From Oceanobacillus_B kapialis (GTDB lineage: Bacteria; Bacillota; Bacilli; Bacillales; Amphibacillaceae): 64,000 nt of DNA. The notes beneath the pieces were generated by a model. That model saw only the letters and a program-made list of their open reading frames with translations, had not been told where the DNA came from and made no database searches. The position numbers and the translations under genes are program-made. The stretch lies in NCBI RefSeq assembly GCF_042685265.1, contig NZ_JBHUMX010000041.1; one strand, 5' to 3'. Shown here piece after piece: positions 31,766-41,115 of the stretch (position 1 is its first letter; each line of letters begins with the position of its first letter).

Positions 31766-32752
31766 CTATACCTTCTTTATTGCCTTCTTAGTTAACTTTC
31801 CTAACAGAATCGCACCTGCACAAATACCAATTATAGTATTAACTCGCCTATTAAATATTTGTTTGCCTATTAAATTTAAATTTTGAGGCCGCTCTGCAAG
31901 TCGCCTCATAAAGTAGCCATACCAATCACTGCCAAAAGGTACATATGTACAAAAATTATACCCCTCTTGTGCTAGCTGAAATTGCATTTCTTTTCTAAAC
32001 CCATAAAGCATCTGAAATTCAAATTTTTCAAAAGGGATGTTATTTTCTTCCACAAATTGTTTCACATGGTTTATGACATGATGATCATGGGTGGCAATAG
32101 AAGTAAATTTTCCATGAAGTAAATGATACTCTATTAATCTAAGATAGTTTTGATCAATCTCTTTTTTATACTGAAAGGCCACTTTATCAGATTCTTTATA
32201 GGCGCCTTTGACAATTCTTAAACGGTGATCTTTGTAGTGTTTAATATCATCATCAGCACGGAAAAGGTAAGCTTGGATGACGGTACCAATATTATGATAC
32301 TTTTGATTTACAGTATTCATTAAATCAAAAGTTTGTTGCAAATGGGCATAATCTTCCATATCTACGTTAACAAAAATATTGTATTTGTTTGCTACATCTA
32401 CGATTTCAGTTAAGTTTTCTAAGCAAAAGTTATAATCAATATCTAACCCAATTTGTGTAGGCTTTAAAGAAATATGCGCATTTACATGATGCTCATGAAT
32501 AGCCTCAACAACCTCTAAAATTTGGGTTTTAGCCTGAATTGCTTCATCTTCCTCAAATACAAACTCTCCAAGGTTATCGATCGTACAAGAAATCTCTAGT
32601 GCATTTAACTCCTTAACACTTTCAATCGTTTCCTCAACCGTAGTACCTGCTACGACTGATCTTGCTCCAAGTTTTAACCCCCAACGTTTTGCAGTGGTGT
32701 TTAGCAATTTATTCTGAGATAAGCTTATAAAAAAGTCTCTCGTTATCCCCAC
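31766..32752 (-). CDS. putB: Proline dehydrogenase (monofunctional, FAD)
   Basis: 328 aa beta-alpha barrel. Conserved strands: HISLKPTQIGLDID, VNVDMEDY, VIQAYLFRADDDI, RIVKGAYKE, SIATHDH, FQMLYGFR and the C-terminal YVPFGSDWYGYFMRRLAERPQN, which together carry the proline and FAD binding residues (Arg pair near the end). It oxidises proline to pyrroline-5-carboxylate with electrons to the quinone pool. The last ~35 residues form a hydrophobic tail (TIIGICAGAILLGKLTKKA) that may hold it at the membrane. The gene stands alone; no pyrroline-5-carboxylate dehydrogenase is adjacent. Confidence 0.92.
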   Translation of the reverse strand: MGITRDFFISLSQNKLLNTTAKRWGLKLGARSVVAGTTVEETIESVKELNALEISCTIDNLGEFVFEEDEAIQAKTQILEVVEAIHEHHVNAHISLKPTQIGLDIDYNFCLENLTEIVDVANKYNIFVNVDMEDYAHLQQTFDLMNTVNQKYHNIGTVIQAYLFRADDDIKHYKDHRLRIVKGAYKESDKVAFQYKKEIDQNYLRLIEYHLLHGKFTSIATHDHHVINHVKQFVEENNIPFEKFEFQMLYGFRKEMQFQLAQEGYNFCTYVPFGSDWYGYFMRRLAERPQNLNLIGKQIFNRRVNTIIGICAGAILLGKLTKKAIKKV

Positions 32753-32839
32753 TTAAATCCCTCCTCGTAATAGAAAAACTATGTCCTTAACCTATTTTCA
32801 TAATTATAAAATAAATTGAATATTTTTTAAATAAAAAGG

Positions 32840-32869
32840 TTGACTTTAGCAACAAAAATAAATTAGAAT
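32840..32869 (+). promoter_or_regulatory. Sigma-A-type promoter for marR-peptide operon
   Basis: ttgact (32840-32845) and tagaat (32864-32869), 18 bases apart. An AT-rich imperfect palindrome (ttagaattaattttaaattaa) covers the -10 and start region and is a plausible MarR site. Confidence 0.5.
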
Positions 32870-32907
32870 TAATTTTAAATTAAGAAGAGAGGTAATTTAC
32901 TGAAAAT

Positions 32908-33336
32908 ATGAAAAAAAATATTGAAGAAATTAAAAAGTTTAATAGGTTTTACATTAGAATGATGGGTCTTTTTAACCTTTATACAGATGAAAGCCCGTAC
33001 TCAGCAACAGAAGCGTTAATACTTTTTGAAATATATTCAATTCCAAGCTGTACAGCCTCCTATTTATCTGATTATTTTTTATTTGATAAAGGGTATATCA
33101 GTAGAATTCTTAAAAAGTTTGAACAGAACCACGTTATTAGCAGGGTGCCTTCTAAGGAAGATCGTCGCAAGCAATACCTAGAAATTACACAAACAGGAAA
33201 GGAAGATTTAGATGAATTAATGTCAAAAGCTAATTTAAATGTTGAGAACATGATTAAGGAGATCAGTGATAAAGACCTGAGTGAATTAATTTCATCTATG
33301 AAGAAAATAGAAAAAATACTTACACAAAACGAATAG
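32908..33336 (+). CDS. MarR-family transcriptional regulator
   Basis: 142 aa MarR: YSATEALILFEIYSIPSCTASYLSDYF, recognition helix DKGYISRILKKFEQN, wing RVPSKEDRRKQYLEITQTG. First gene of a plus-strand peptide-uptake operon: the binding-protein gene starts 15 bases later. Its operator probably lies at the promoter just upstream. Ligand unknown, possibly an amino acid or dipeptide. Confidence 0.88.
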   Translation: MKKNIEEIKKFNRFYIRMMGLFNLYTDESPYSATEALILFEIYSIPSCTASYLSDYFLFDKGYISRILKKFEQNHVISRVPSKEDRRKQYLEITQTGKEDLDELMSKANLNVENMIKEISDKDLSELISSMKKIEKILTQNE

Positions 33337-33351
33337 AAAAGGGTGGTTAAT

Positions 33352-34905
33352 TTGAAGAAATTCTTAATGTTGATAATTGGAATAAGCATGCTTTTCGTAG
33401 TTGTGGCCTGTACAGAAGGAACAAGTGGACAGGATGAACCTTCAAGTGATGGAAATAATAATGTCGGTAACGAAAAAGATGGTCTCGTTATTGGGTTTGA
33501 AGCTGATGCTGGAACATTAATGGCTAACTCAGATGTTAACTATACAACAGATACACAAATACGCAATATCTATGATTCTCTAATTGAGCGGGATGGGCAA
33601 ACAGGTGAATACATCCCAAGTTTGGCAACAGAATGGGAGAATGTTGATGAGTTAACATGGCGTCTAACGCTTAGAGAAGGTGTTAAATTCCATAATGGTG
33701 CAGATTTTAATGCGGAATCAGTTAAATTTAGTATTGATTATATCTTAGATGAAACTAATCAATCATTCTATCGTTCTAGATGGGCCAATGTGGAAGAGGT
33801 CACTGTTCTTTCTCCTACAGAAGTAGAGATAAAGACTTCTGTTCCATTTCCTAGTTTGATCCAGCGTATTACAGAGGATTTACTAATTATGGAACCAGGA
33901 TATGTAGAGGAAGTTGGTACTGACATTGCAGCAAAAGAACCAATTGGAACTGGGGCCTATAAATTTGTTGAGTGGTCTAGAGATAACTTTTTGAAATTAG
34001 AAGCGAATGAAGATTATTGGCAAGGGGAACCAGCAATTAAAGAAGTGGAATTCCGCTATATTCCAGAATTCAGTTCTAGAATGTCTGCTTTCTTAGGCGG
34101 AGAAATTGATTTCTTTAAAAACATTCCCGTTGACTCTGTAGCTGAAATAGAAAGCGCCGAAAACGCTAAAATTGGAGAGGTTTCATCGGCTCGTATTAAT
34201 TACTTAGCATTAAATACGTTCCATGATGGTCCATTACAAGATGTGAAAGTTAGGCAGGCCCTAAATTATGCAGTTAATGTTGATGAATTATTGGAATCTA
34301 TCTTGAATGGCTATGGTACAAAAATGACAGGTCCATTAGCAGTTATCAACAGTAATTATGTAGAAACAAATGACTATGGTTATGACCCTGATAAAGCGGT
34401 AGAGCTTATAGAAGAGGCTGGTTATAACCCAGAAGAGCTAACGTTGACATTAGATACTCCAAATGGTCGTTATCCAATGGATTCCCATGTAGCACAAGGA
34501 ATCGCCTCTCAATTACAAAAAATTGGCGTTCAAGTAGAGGTGCAAGTAAATGAATGGGGAAATCATCTAGAAAAAATACAAAATCGTGAAATGGGAGATA
34601 TGTTTATCCTTGGATGGGGTCCAGCATTTGATCCACAATCTACAATTGAAAATTTATTCACAGAGGAAGCTCCTTACAGTAGTTTCTATGATGAAGAAAT
34701 TGAAGCAGAAATTCAAGAAACAAACGCAATATTTAATGAAGAAGATAGATTTGAAGGATACGCAAACTTGCAACATGATTTAGTTGAACAGGCGGCATGG
34801 GTGCCCCTTTGGCAACAAGCAGATCTATATGCCATCAATAAAGATTTAAATTTCGAACCTAGAGTTGACGAAAAGATGCAAGTATATGAAATGTCTTGGA
34901 ATTAA
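33352..34905 (+). CDS. Peptide ABC transporter substrate-binding lipoprotein (SBP family 5)
   Basis: 517 residues from TTG 33352, placed after aaaagggtgg (GTG 33343 overlaps that site). Lipoprotein signal with lipobox VVAC. Mature protein has the DppA/OppA fold: IYDSLIERDGQTGEYIPSLATEWE, WRLTLREGVKFHNGADFNAESV, and IGTGAYKFVEW. Delivers peptides or related ligands to the following permeases. Ends before a 60-bp spacer holding a small stem (gaggagagg / cctctcctc) that may balance expression of the abundant binding protein. Confidence 0.93.
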   Translation: MKKFLMLIIGISMLFVVVACTEGTSGQDEPSSDGNNNVGNEKDGLVIGFEADAGTLMANSDVNYTTDTQIRNIYDSLIERDGQTGEYIPSLATEWENVDELTWRLTLREGVKFHNGADFNAESVKFSIDYILDETNQSFYRSRWANVEEVTVLSPTEVEIKTSVPFPSLIQRITEDLLIMEPGYVEEVGTDIAAKEPIGTGAYKFVEWSRDNFLKLEANEDYWQGEPAIKEVEFRYIPEFSSRMSAFLGGEIDFFKNIPVDSVAEIESAENAKIGEVSSARINYLALNTFHDGPLQDVKVRQALNYAVNVDELLESILNGYGTKMTGPLAVINSNYVETNDYGYDPDKAVELIEEAGYNPEELTLTLDTPNGRYPMDSHVAQGIASQLQKIGVQVEVQVNEWGNHLEKIQNREMGDMFILGWGPAFDPQSTIENLFTEEAPYSSFYDEEIEAEIQETNAIFNEEDRFEGYANLQHDLVEQAAWVPLWQQADLYAINKDLNFEPRVDEKMQVYEMSWN

Positions 34906-34969
34906 AAAAGGAGGAGAGGGGATACCTCTCCTCTTACAATGGAAGTTTTCACAATGAGGGGGCTACTCT

Positions 34970-35887
34970 ATGTTGGATTTTATAATTAAAAGGTTCTTCC
35001 AAGTAATAGTGGTAGTTTTTTTGGCACTAACGGTAGTTTTCTTCTTGATTAGAATATCAGGTGATCCAACAACTTTATTTTTACCGCCAGATGCGCCAAA
35101 GGAACAAATAGAAGAATATAAGGAATTATTGGGTTATAACCGACCGCTTATTGTGCAATACGGAGATTTCATGTTTCATGCGATTCAAGGGGATTTTGGA
35201 GAATCTCTCAGAAGTCAAGAGGATGCTTTAGGGATTGTAATAAGTAGAATACCAGCAACTTTCCAACTGGCTATTTCTGCATTGTTAATTGCATTAGTCA
35301 TTGCAATTCCCTTAGGTGTCTTATCTGCCTATAAAAGAAACACTGTTTTCGATAAAGTTGGCGTGGCACTTACAGTTGTTGGACAAGCGATCCCAAGTTT
35401 TTGGTTGGGGTTAATCCTTATCTATTTCTTTGCTGCCCAATTTAAGCTATTACCCTCAGGTGGGGGAGGAACACCAATTCATTTGATTCTGCCAACCTTA
35501 ACATTAGCTGCCTACAGTGTTGCCAGGTTCACTCGTTTTACAAGATCAGCTATGTTAGACGTATTAAGAAAGGATTATATTCGAACTAGTAAAGCTTCCG
35601 GTGTTCCTACTTTTCGATTGATTATGAGATATGCTTTACGTAATTCCTTAATACCAATTATTACTTTAGTTGCCTTAGATTTAGGTGTGTTACTGGGTGG
35701 AGCGGTTATTACAGAGGTGGTGTTCTCCTGGCCAGGTGTAGGTAGATTATTAATGCAATCTCTTATGAATAGAGATTTCCCTATAGTTCTTGCTGGAGTA
35801 TTTATTATTGCACTAATCTATGCATTGGTTAACTTCATTGCAGATGTGCTATACGCATATGTGAATCCGCAAATACGAGTGAAGTAG
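34970..35887 (+). CDS. Peptide ABC transporter permease, DppB-like
   Basis: 305 aa with six membrane helices and the inner-membrane-component EAA loop (RTSKASGVPTFRLIMRYALRNSLIPI). Starts LDFIIKRFFQVIVV as is typical for OppB/DppB. RBS agggggc. Pairs with the DppC-like gene 10 bases later. Confidence 0.93.
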   Translation: MLDFIIKRFFQVIVVVFLALTVVFFLIRISGDPTTLFLPPDAPKEQIEEYKELLGYNRPLIVQYGDFMFHAIQGDFGESLRSQEDALGIVISRIPATFQLAISALLIALVIAIPLGVLSAYKRNTVFDKVGVALTVVGQAIPSFWLGLILIYFFAAQFKLLPSGGGGTPIHLILPTLTLAAYSVARFTRFTRSAMLDVLRKDYIRTSKASGVPTFRLIMRYALRNSLIPIITLVALDLGVLLGGAVITEVVFSWPGVGRLLMQSLMNRDFPIVLAGVFIIALIYALVNFIADVLYAYVNPQIRVK

Positions 35888-35897
35888 GTGAAAATAC

Positions 35898-36803
35898 ATG
35901 TCATCAAGTCTTCCACAGAGTGAGCAAGCTATTAAAAATTTTGTAGAACCAAAAAGAAAATCTGGTATCGAAACTTTCTTTTCCAATTTATTAAGAAGCT
36001 GGACTGGGATGTTAGGTTTTATCATTATCCTATCGCTGATTCTTATCAGCTTATTGGGACAGTGGATTACACCATTTGACCCCTATTATGCAGAGTTTGG
36101 TAAAAAACTACTTCCGCCAATGACAGACGGTCATTTATTAGGAACCGATCAACTTGGAAGAGACATTTTCTCCCGAATTATCATGGGGGCAAGGGTATCC
36201 GTCATTATTGGTTTAGCCACGGCTTTAATTGCAGGATTGATTGGTACCATAATTGGAATTATTGCAGGGTTTTTTCGCGGATGGGTTGATGTCATTTTAA
36301 TGCGAATCGTCGATGTGACATTAAGCTTTCCATTTATCCTGTTGGTACTTGTTATTAATGCAATTATCGGAGCAGGATTAAGAAATATTATTATTTCATT
36401 AGCAGTGGGTGGTTGGGTAATCTTTGCACGGGTTATTCGAAGTGAGGTTCTTGCACTACGTGAAAAAGAGTTTATTACCGCTTGTATCGCGACAGGTGTT
36501 AGTCGGTTTGAAATTCTTATTAAACATATTGTACCGAATTTATTTACACCAATTATCATTCTAGCTTCCTTACAAATTGGTACTTATATTATTGCAGAAG
36601 CTTCGATAAGTTTCTTAGGTTTTGGAGTAGCACCTTCTACACCTGCATGGGGAAACATGCTTAATGAAGGAAAGGATTATATCTTTAGTTCTTGGTGGTT
36701 AATCACTTTTCCTGGATTGGCGATTGTAATTACTGCACTAGGCGTTAATTTATTTGGGGACTGGTTGCGCGATACATTAGATCCTGAATTAAAAGGAGAA
36801 TGA
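35898..36803 (+). CDS. Peptide ABC transporter permease, DppC-like
   Basis: 301 aa with an N-terminal OppC domain (about 35-80: FDPYYAEFGKKLLPPMTDGHLLGTDQLGRDIF) and an EAA loop (ACIATGVSRFEILIKHIVPNL), six helices. The highly conserved GTDQLGRD motif marks the DppC/OppC/NikC family. Directly follows dppB-like and precedes the two ATPases. Confidence 0.93.
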   Translation: MSSSLPQSEQAIKNFVEPKRKSGIETFFSNLLRSWTGMLGFIIILSLILISLLGQWITPFDPYYAEFGKKLLPPMTDGHLLGTDQLGRDIFSRIIMGARVSVIIGLATALIAGLIGTIIGIIAGFFRGWVDVILMRIVDVTLSFPFILLVLVINAIIGAGLRNIIISLAVGGWVIFARVIRSEVLALREKEFITACIATGVSRFEILIKHIVPNLFTPIIILASLQIGTYIIAEASISFLGFGVAPSTPAWGNMLNEGKDYIFSSWWLITFPGLAIVITALGVNLFGDWLRDTLDPELKGE

Positions 36804-36818
36804 TAGGAGGGGATTTAT

Positions 36819-37805
36819 ATGTCCGATATGATCCTTAAAGTGAATGATTTAAAAATACAATTTAAGACCGGGAAGAAAACAGTTCAGCCAATACGTGGGG
36901 TTGACTTTTCTATAAAAAAAGGAGAAACACTGGGCGTTGTTGGTGAATCAGGCAGTGGAAAAAGTGTTACCTCCCTAGCTGTGATGGGACTACTACCAGA
37001 AAAAACAAGTGAGATTATCTCAGGGGAAATCATATTTGATGGAAAAGATTTAACAAATCTTAAAGAAAAGCAATTTCGAAAACTTAGGGGTAACGATATT
37101 TCGATGATTTTTCAAGAGCCAATGACATCATTAAATCCTGTATTTACAATCGGAGAACAACTAAGCGAACCGTTAAAGCAGCATAGAAAAATGTCAAAAA
37201 AAGAGATTGAATCTACGATTATTGATGTTTTAAACCAGGTAGGAATTCCGCGTGCAGAGCAAATTATAAATGAGTATCCACATCAGCTTTCGGGTGGAAT
37301 GAGACAACGTGTCATGATTTCTTTGGCTCTGTTGGGCCAACCGAAATTAATAATAGCTGATGAACCGACGACAGCTCTGGATGTAACGATACAAGCCCAA
37401 ATATTAAAACTAATGAAAGATATTAAAAAAGAAAATGATATGAGCCTTCTACTTATTACCCACGATCTCGGAGTTGTCGCAGAAATGTGCGATCGTGTGG
37501 TTGTTATGTATGCGGGTGAAATAGTAGAAGTAGCAGAAGTAAATGAGTTATTCGATAATCCTTTGCATCCTTACACAAAAGGCCTGATTGAATCGTTACC
37601 ATCTAAGAACACACGTAAAAATCGATTATATTCCATAAAGGGCCAAGTACCGAAACCAGACGAAATTACAGAAGGATGTATTTTTGCAAACCGATGTCCT
37701 TTTGCTTTTGAAAAATGCTTTGAGGAGACTCCACCTATCCATCAATTCGGAAACCATATGAGCAAGTGTTGGTTGCAGGATTCTAACAAGGATGAGGTGT
37801 CCTAA
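36819..37805 (+). CDS. Peptide ABC transporter ATPase, DppD-like
   Basis: 328 aa: Walker A GESGSGKS, Q-loop FQEPMTSLNP, signature LSGGMRQRV, Walker B LIIADEPTTALD, H-loop ITHDLGVVAE, and the C-terminal OppD/F domain with CIFANRCPFAFEKC (Cys residues that bind an iron-sulfur cluster in some members). Ends one base before the partner ATPase start. Confidence 0.94.
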   Translation: MSDMILKVNDLKIQFKTGKKTVQPIRGVDFSIKKGETLGVVGESGSGKSVTSLAVMGLLPEKTSEIISGEIIFDGKDLTNLKEKQFRKLRGNDISMIFQEPMTSLNPVFTIGEQLSEPLKQHRKMSKKEIESTIIDVLNQVGIPRAEQIINEYPHQLSGGMRQRVMISLALLGQPKLIIADEPTTALDVTIQAQILKLMKDIKKENDMSLLLITHDLGVVAEMCDRVVVMYAGEIVEVAEVNELFDNPLHPYTKGLIESLPSKNTRKNRLYSIKGQVPKPDEITEGCIFANRCPFAFEKCFEETPPIHQFGNHMSKCWLQDSNKDEVS

Positions 37806-38819
37806 ATGGAAGCAAAAATATTGTTAGAAATTAAGAACCTAAAAAAACACTTTGAGATATCTCAAGGCATGTTCAAAGAGAAAATTAATGTGCGTGCAGT
37901 AGATGACATTAGTTTTTCCATAAAAGAAGGAGAAACGTTTGCGCTTGTAGGTGAATCCGGCTGTGGAAAATCCACCACTGGAAGAACAATCCTGCGATTG
38001 ACCGATCCTACTGATGGCCAGATTATTTTCAAAGGTAAAAATATCGAAAACCTTCCTTATAATCAAATGAGATCACTACGAAACAGTATGCAGATGGTGT
38101 TTCAAGACCCTTATGCTTCATTAAACCCAAAGAAAACCATTCGGCAAATTTTAATGGAACCGTTACGAGTTCATAGTAAATTCCCAAAAGAAGAGCGGCT
38201 TGAAAAAATAAATAACATGTTAAAAATAGTGGGTTTATCAGAAGAGCATTTGGACCGTTACCCGCATGAGTTTTCGGGTGGACAAAGACAGCGTATTGGA
38301 ATTGCTCGTGCTGTTATCTTGCAACCCGATTTTATTATTGCCGATGAGCCTGTCTCAGCACTAGATGTTTCCGTACAATCTCAAGTTATAAACCTTATGC
38401 TAGATCTACAGAAGGAGTTTGGTTTAACATACTTATTCATTTCCCATGATCTAAGCGTAATTGAACACATGACAGACCGGGTTGCAGTAATGTATCTTGG
38501 GAAAATTGTTGAGATTGCAGATACAGAAGAGTTATTTGCAAATCCTAAGCATCCCTATACACAAGCATTAATTTCTGCTGTTCCAATTTCTCACCCTACA
38601 GAAGAAAAAGAACGTATTATTTTAACTGGGGACGTCCCAAGTCCAGCTAATCCACCTTCTGGATGCTCATTCCATACAAGATGTCCGTTTGCCATGGATG
38701 TTTGTCGTAAGGTCGCACCAGAAGCTAAAGAATTTAAGAATGGCCATAAGGCAAATTGTCATTTATATACAGATTCAGAAAAAAAGGAGGAGAAAGAATA
38801 TGCTATTAACCATTCCTAG
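37806..38819 (+). CDS. Peptide ABC transporter ATPase, DppF-like
   Basis: 337 aa: Walker A GESGCGKS, signature FSGGQRQRIG, Walker B FIIADEPVSALD, H-loop ISHDLSVIEH, and SGCSFHTRCPFAMDVC at the C-terminal domain. Heterodimer partner of the preceding ATPase. The last 20 bases overlap the start of the M24-like gene, so the peptidase is translationally coupled to uptake. Confidence 0.94.
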   Translation: MEAKILLEIKNLKKHFEISQGMFKEKINVRAVDDISFSIKEGETFALVGESGCGKSTTGRTILRLTDPTDGQIIFKGKNIENLPYNQMRSLRNSMQMVFQDPYASLNPKKTIRQILMEPLRVHSKFPKEERLEKINNMLKIVGLSEEHLDRYPHEFSGGQRQRIGIARAVILQPDFIIADEPVSALDVSVQSQVINLMLDLQKEFGLTYLFISHDLSVIEHMTDRVAVMYLGKIVEIADTEELFANPKHPYTQALISAVPISHPTEEKERIILTGDVPSPANPPSGCSFHTRCPFAMDVCRKVAPEAKEFKNGHKANCHLYTDSEKKEEKEYAINHS

Positions 38820-39978
38820 AAGTGAATTTAAGGAGAGACAGCAGAAATTTTTCAACAAACTATCAGAGGGAAATTGCGATGGTGCAATAATATTTGCTGT
38901 AACGGACATTTTTTATCTAACAGGTTTTCATTTTCATCCAACAGAAAGACCAATGGGAGTATTTGTAGATCCCAACCACAAAGTCCATTTATTTGTACCC
39001 GCTTTAGAGCATACTCATGCAGAGGAATATGCGGTGATTGATTATGTGCATTCCTATCCTGAGTATCCTGGTATTAAACATCCGATGGAATATTTAAAAG
39101 AGGTGCTTCAGGAATTCGGGTTTGAAGGAAAGACAGTTGGTTATGATTCATTGGGTTATGGCTCTCCAATGGGATATACTGGTCCATCTGTTGATCAATT
39201 ACTAGATGTCAAAGAATTTATATCGTTAAAAGGTATCATTGAGAAATTGCGTTATGTTAAGTCAACGAATGAGATCGAACTGATTAAGGAATCTTGTCGC
39301 TGGGGTAACTTAGCACACCGTCTTCTTCAAAAATATACGAAAATCGGTTTAAGTGAAATTGAGATTACTAGTAAAGCTTCAACCGAAGCAACGATGGCTA
39401 TGATTGAAACATTGGGACCAAATTATAAACCACATGGTCGAACAGCTTATGCGATATTTCGCGGCCAGATTGGGCCTGAATCTGCATTCCCACACGCTGT
39501 TACACAGAATGTGATTATGTCCAAAGGTGATACGCTCGTAACGGGTGCTGCTGCAGATGTATTTGGCTATCATAGTGAATTAGAAAGAACCATGTTTGTG
39601 GAAGAAGTCTCGAAGGATCAAGAAAAATACTTTAACCAGATGTATGAATCACAAGATGTTGCCTTTTCTGCAATTAAACCTGGTGCTACATATTCTTCAG
39701 TAGAAGAAAAAGTGCAACAGTACTTTAAAGAAGAAGGTATTACACATTTAACGCAACATCATACTGGACATAATATCGGTTTACTTGGTCATGAAGCACC
39801 CTTCTTTGACCTCGGCGATCATACCGTAATGGAACCAGGTATGGTGGTAACCGTAGAACCTGGAATTTATGTGAAAGGGTTAGGGGGCTTTAGGCATTCA
39901 GACACAGTGTTGATTACTGAAAGTGGTATTGAGATGCTAACTTATTACCCAAGAGATCTTAACTCCCTTATTTGTTAA
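38800..39978 (+). CDS. M24-family (creatinase/aminopeptidase P-like) hydrolase
   Basis: 392 residues from ATG 38800, correctly placed after aaaaaggagg; it overlaps the transporter gene. N-terminal creatinase-type domain (~1-150) and a pita-bread C-terminal domain. The catalytic histidines HHTGHNIG and FRHSD are present, but metal ligands of true M24 peptidases are changed: the two aspartates are not in place (VTGAAADVFGYHSELERT) and the late glutamate in GFRxED is Ser (FRHSD). Such changes occur in metal-free creatinase-type hydrolases. It likely cleaves the imported compound or its C-N bond rather than acting as a classical metallopeptidase. Confidence 0.8.
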   Translation: MLLTIPRSEFKERQQKFFNKLSEGNCDGAIIFAVTDIFYLTGFHFHPTERPMGVFVDPNHKVHLFVPALEHTHAEEYAVIDYVHSYPEYPGIKHPMEYLKEVLQEFGFEGKTVGYDSLGYGSPMGYTGPSVDQLLDVKEFISLKGIIEKLRYVKSTNEIELIKESCRWGNLAHRLLQKYTKIGLSEIEITSKASTEATMAMIETLGPNYKPHGRTAYAIFRGQIGPESAFPHAVTQNVIMSKGDTLVTGAAADVFGYHSELERTMFVEEVSKDQEKYFNQMYESQDVAFSAIKPGATYSSVEEKVQQYFKEEGITHLTQHHTGHNIGLLGHEAPFFDLGDHTVMEPGMVVTVEPGIYVKGLGGFRHSDTVLITESGIEMLTYYPRDLNSLIC

Positions 39979-40046
39979 ATGAAATAAAAGTACTTGGTAA
40001 ATGGTAGATTGCTATTTGCCAGGTACTTATTTCTTGTGAGTACAGT

Positions 40047-40202
40047 TTATCCTACCTTAACTGGCAGTAAGACCCCACTTCAAGAAAGCGGGAAGCAATC
40101 AAACATTCTAAGTGTGGATCAACTGCCAGTAAAGGTCCGATTCGTTCAACTAACATTTGGTGTTGGAGAGGAACCCCCCCATCAAATGAAGTTTCACTTT
40201 AT
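40047..40202 (-). repeat. Dispersed structured repeat, copy C (inverted)
   Basis: Same orientation as copy B: tttatcctaccttaactggc ... gaagtttcactttat. It sits in the 270-bp gap between the M24-like and M55 genes inside an operon, where it may act as an RNA-level hairpin or attenuate expression. Confidence 0.85.
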
Positions 40203-40252
40203 AAGCTTTTCCTTTCGTTCAATCTACTATTTAACCAGAAAGGGTGTATATA

Positions 40253-41098
40253 ATGAAGCTATTTATCTCAGCAGATATTGAAGGAATTGCAGGTGTTGCT
40301 ACCATTCAACAGCTTGTAACAAATGGGGAGTATCAACGATTCCGTAAATTAATGACAGAAGAAGTAAATGCGGCTATTCGAGGAGCTTTTAAGGGAGGGG
40401 CAAAAGAAGTAGTAGTAGCAGATGGACATGGAAATATGTCAAATATAATAATAGAAGATTTAGACCCCAGGGCTCGACTTGTGTCTGGGAACAATCGAGT
40501 TATGGCCCAGTTAGAAGGATTGGATAGTTCATTTAATGGAATTATTTTTGTTGGTCATCATGGAAGAGAGAGTGATTCCAATGCGGTTATTTCCCACACG
40601 TTAGCAGGAGTTTGTGTGAAAGAATTTAAAGTGAATGGAAAAGTTGTCGGAGAAACAGAACTCAATGCAATGGTCGCTGGGAAGTTTCATGTCCCTACTA
40701 TTTTCATTAGTGGAGACGATATTTATGTAAAAGAAGTAAAAGAAACATTACCTAAAGTCCAGTCTGTTGTAACCAAATATGCTAAAAATCGGTTAGCTGC
40801 TGAATTAATACATCCTGATGTCGTGCAGCAACAGATTGAAAAACATGTTCAAATTGCCGTAGAAGACATAGAATACTACCAGCCTTTCGTATTGGAAGGG
40901 CCCATTACATTTGAAATCGAGTTTAAAGGTCCACAACAGGCACACATGACATCGACATTGCCAACTGTTCAAATGATCACCCCAACGCGTATTCGTTTTA
41001 CATGTGATGACATTGTCTTGGCATACAAACATATGTGGGGTTGTGTTATTATTGCCATGGCTTCGACAAATGGAGTGCTTGGTGCTGTAAACAGTTAG
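40253..41098 (+). CDS. M55-family D-aminopeptidase (DppA-like)
   Basis: 281 residues from ATG 40253 (ribosome binding site agaaaggg). M55 signature: ISADIEGIAGVA with zinc-binding Asp8 and Glu10, VVADGHGN, and GHHG at ~105; late CDDIVLAYK region. DppA releases D-amino acids from short peptides and forms a decamer. Bacillus dppA lies in a dipeptide transport operon in the same way, so a role in using D-amino-acid or cell-wall-derived peptides is likely. Confidence 0.92.
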   Translation: MKLFISADIEGIAGVATIQQLVTNGEYQRFRKLMTEEVNAAIRGAFKGGAKEVVVADGHGNMSNIIIEDLDPRARLVSGNNRVMAQLEGLDSSFNGIIFVGHHGRESDSNAVISHTLAGVCVKEFKVNGKVVGETELNAMVAGKFHVPTIFISGDDIYVKEVKETLPKVQSVVTKYAKNRLAAELIHPDVVQQQIEKHVQIAVEDIEYYQPFVLEGPITFEIEFKGPQQAHMTSTLPTVQMITPTRIRFTCDDIVLAYKHMWGCVIIAMASTNGVLGAVNS

Positions 41099-41115
41099 TT
41101 GATAGGAGTGAAAAG

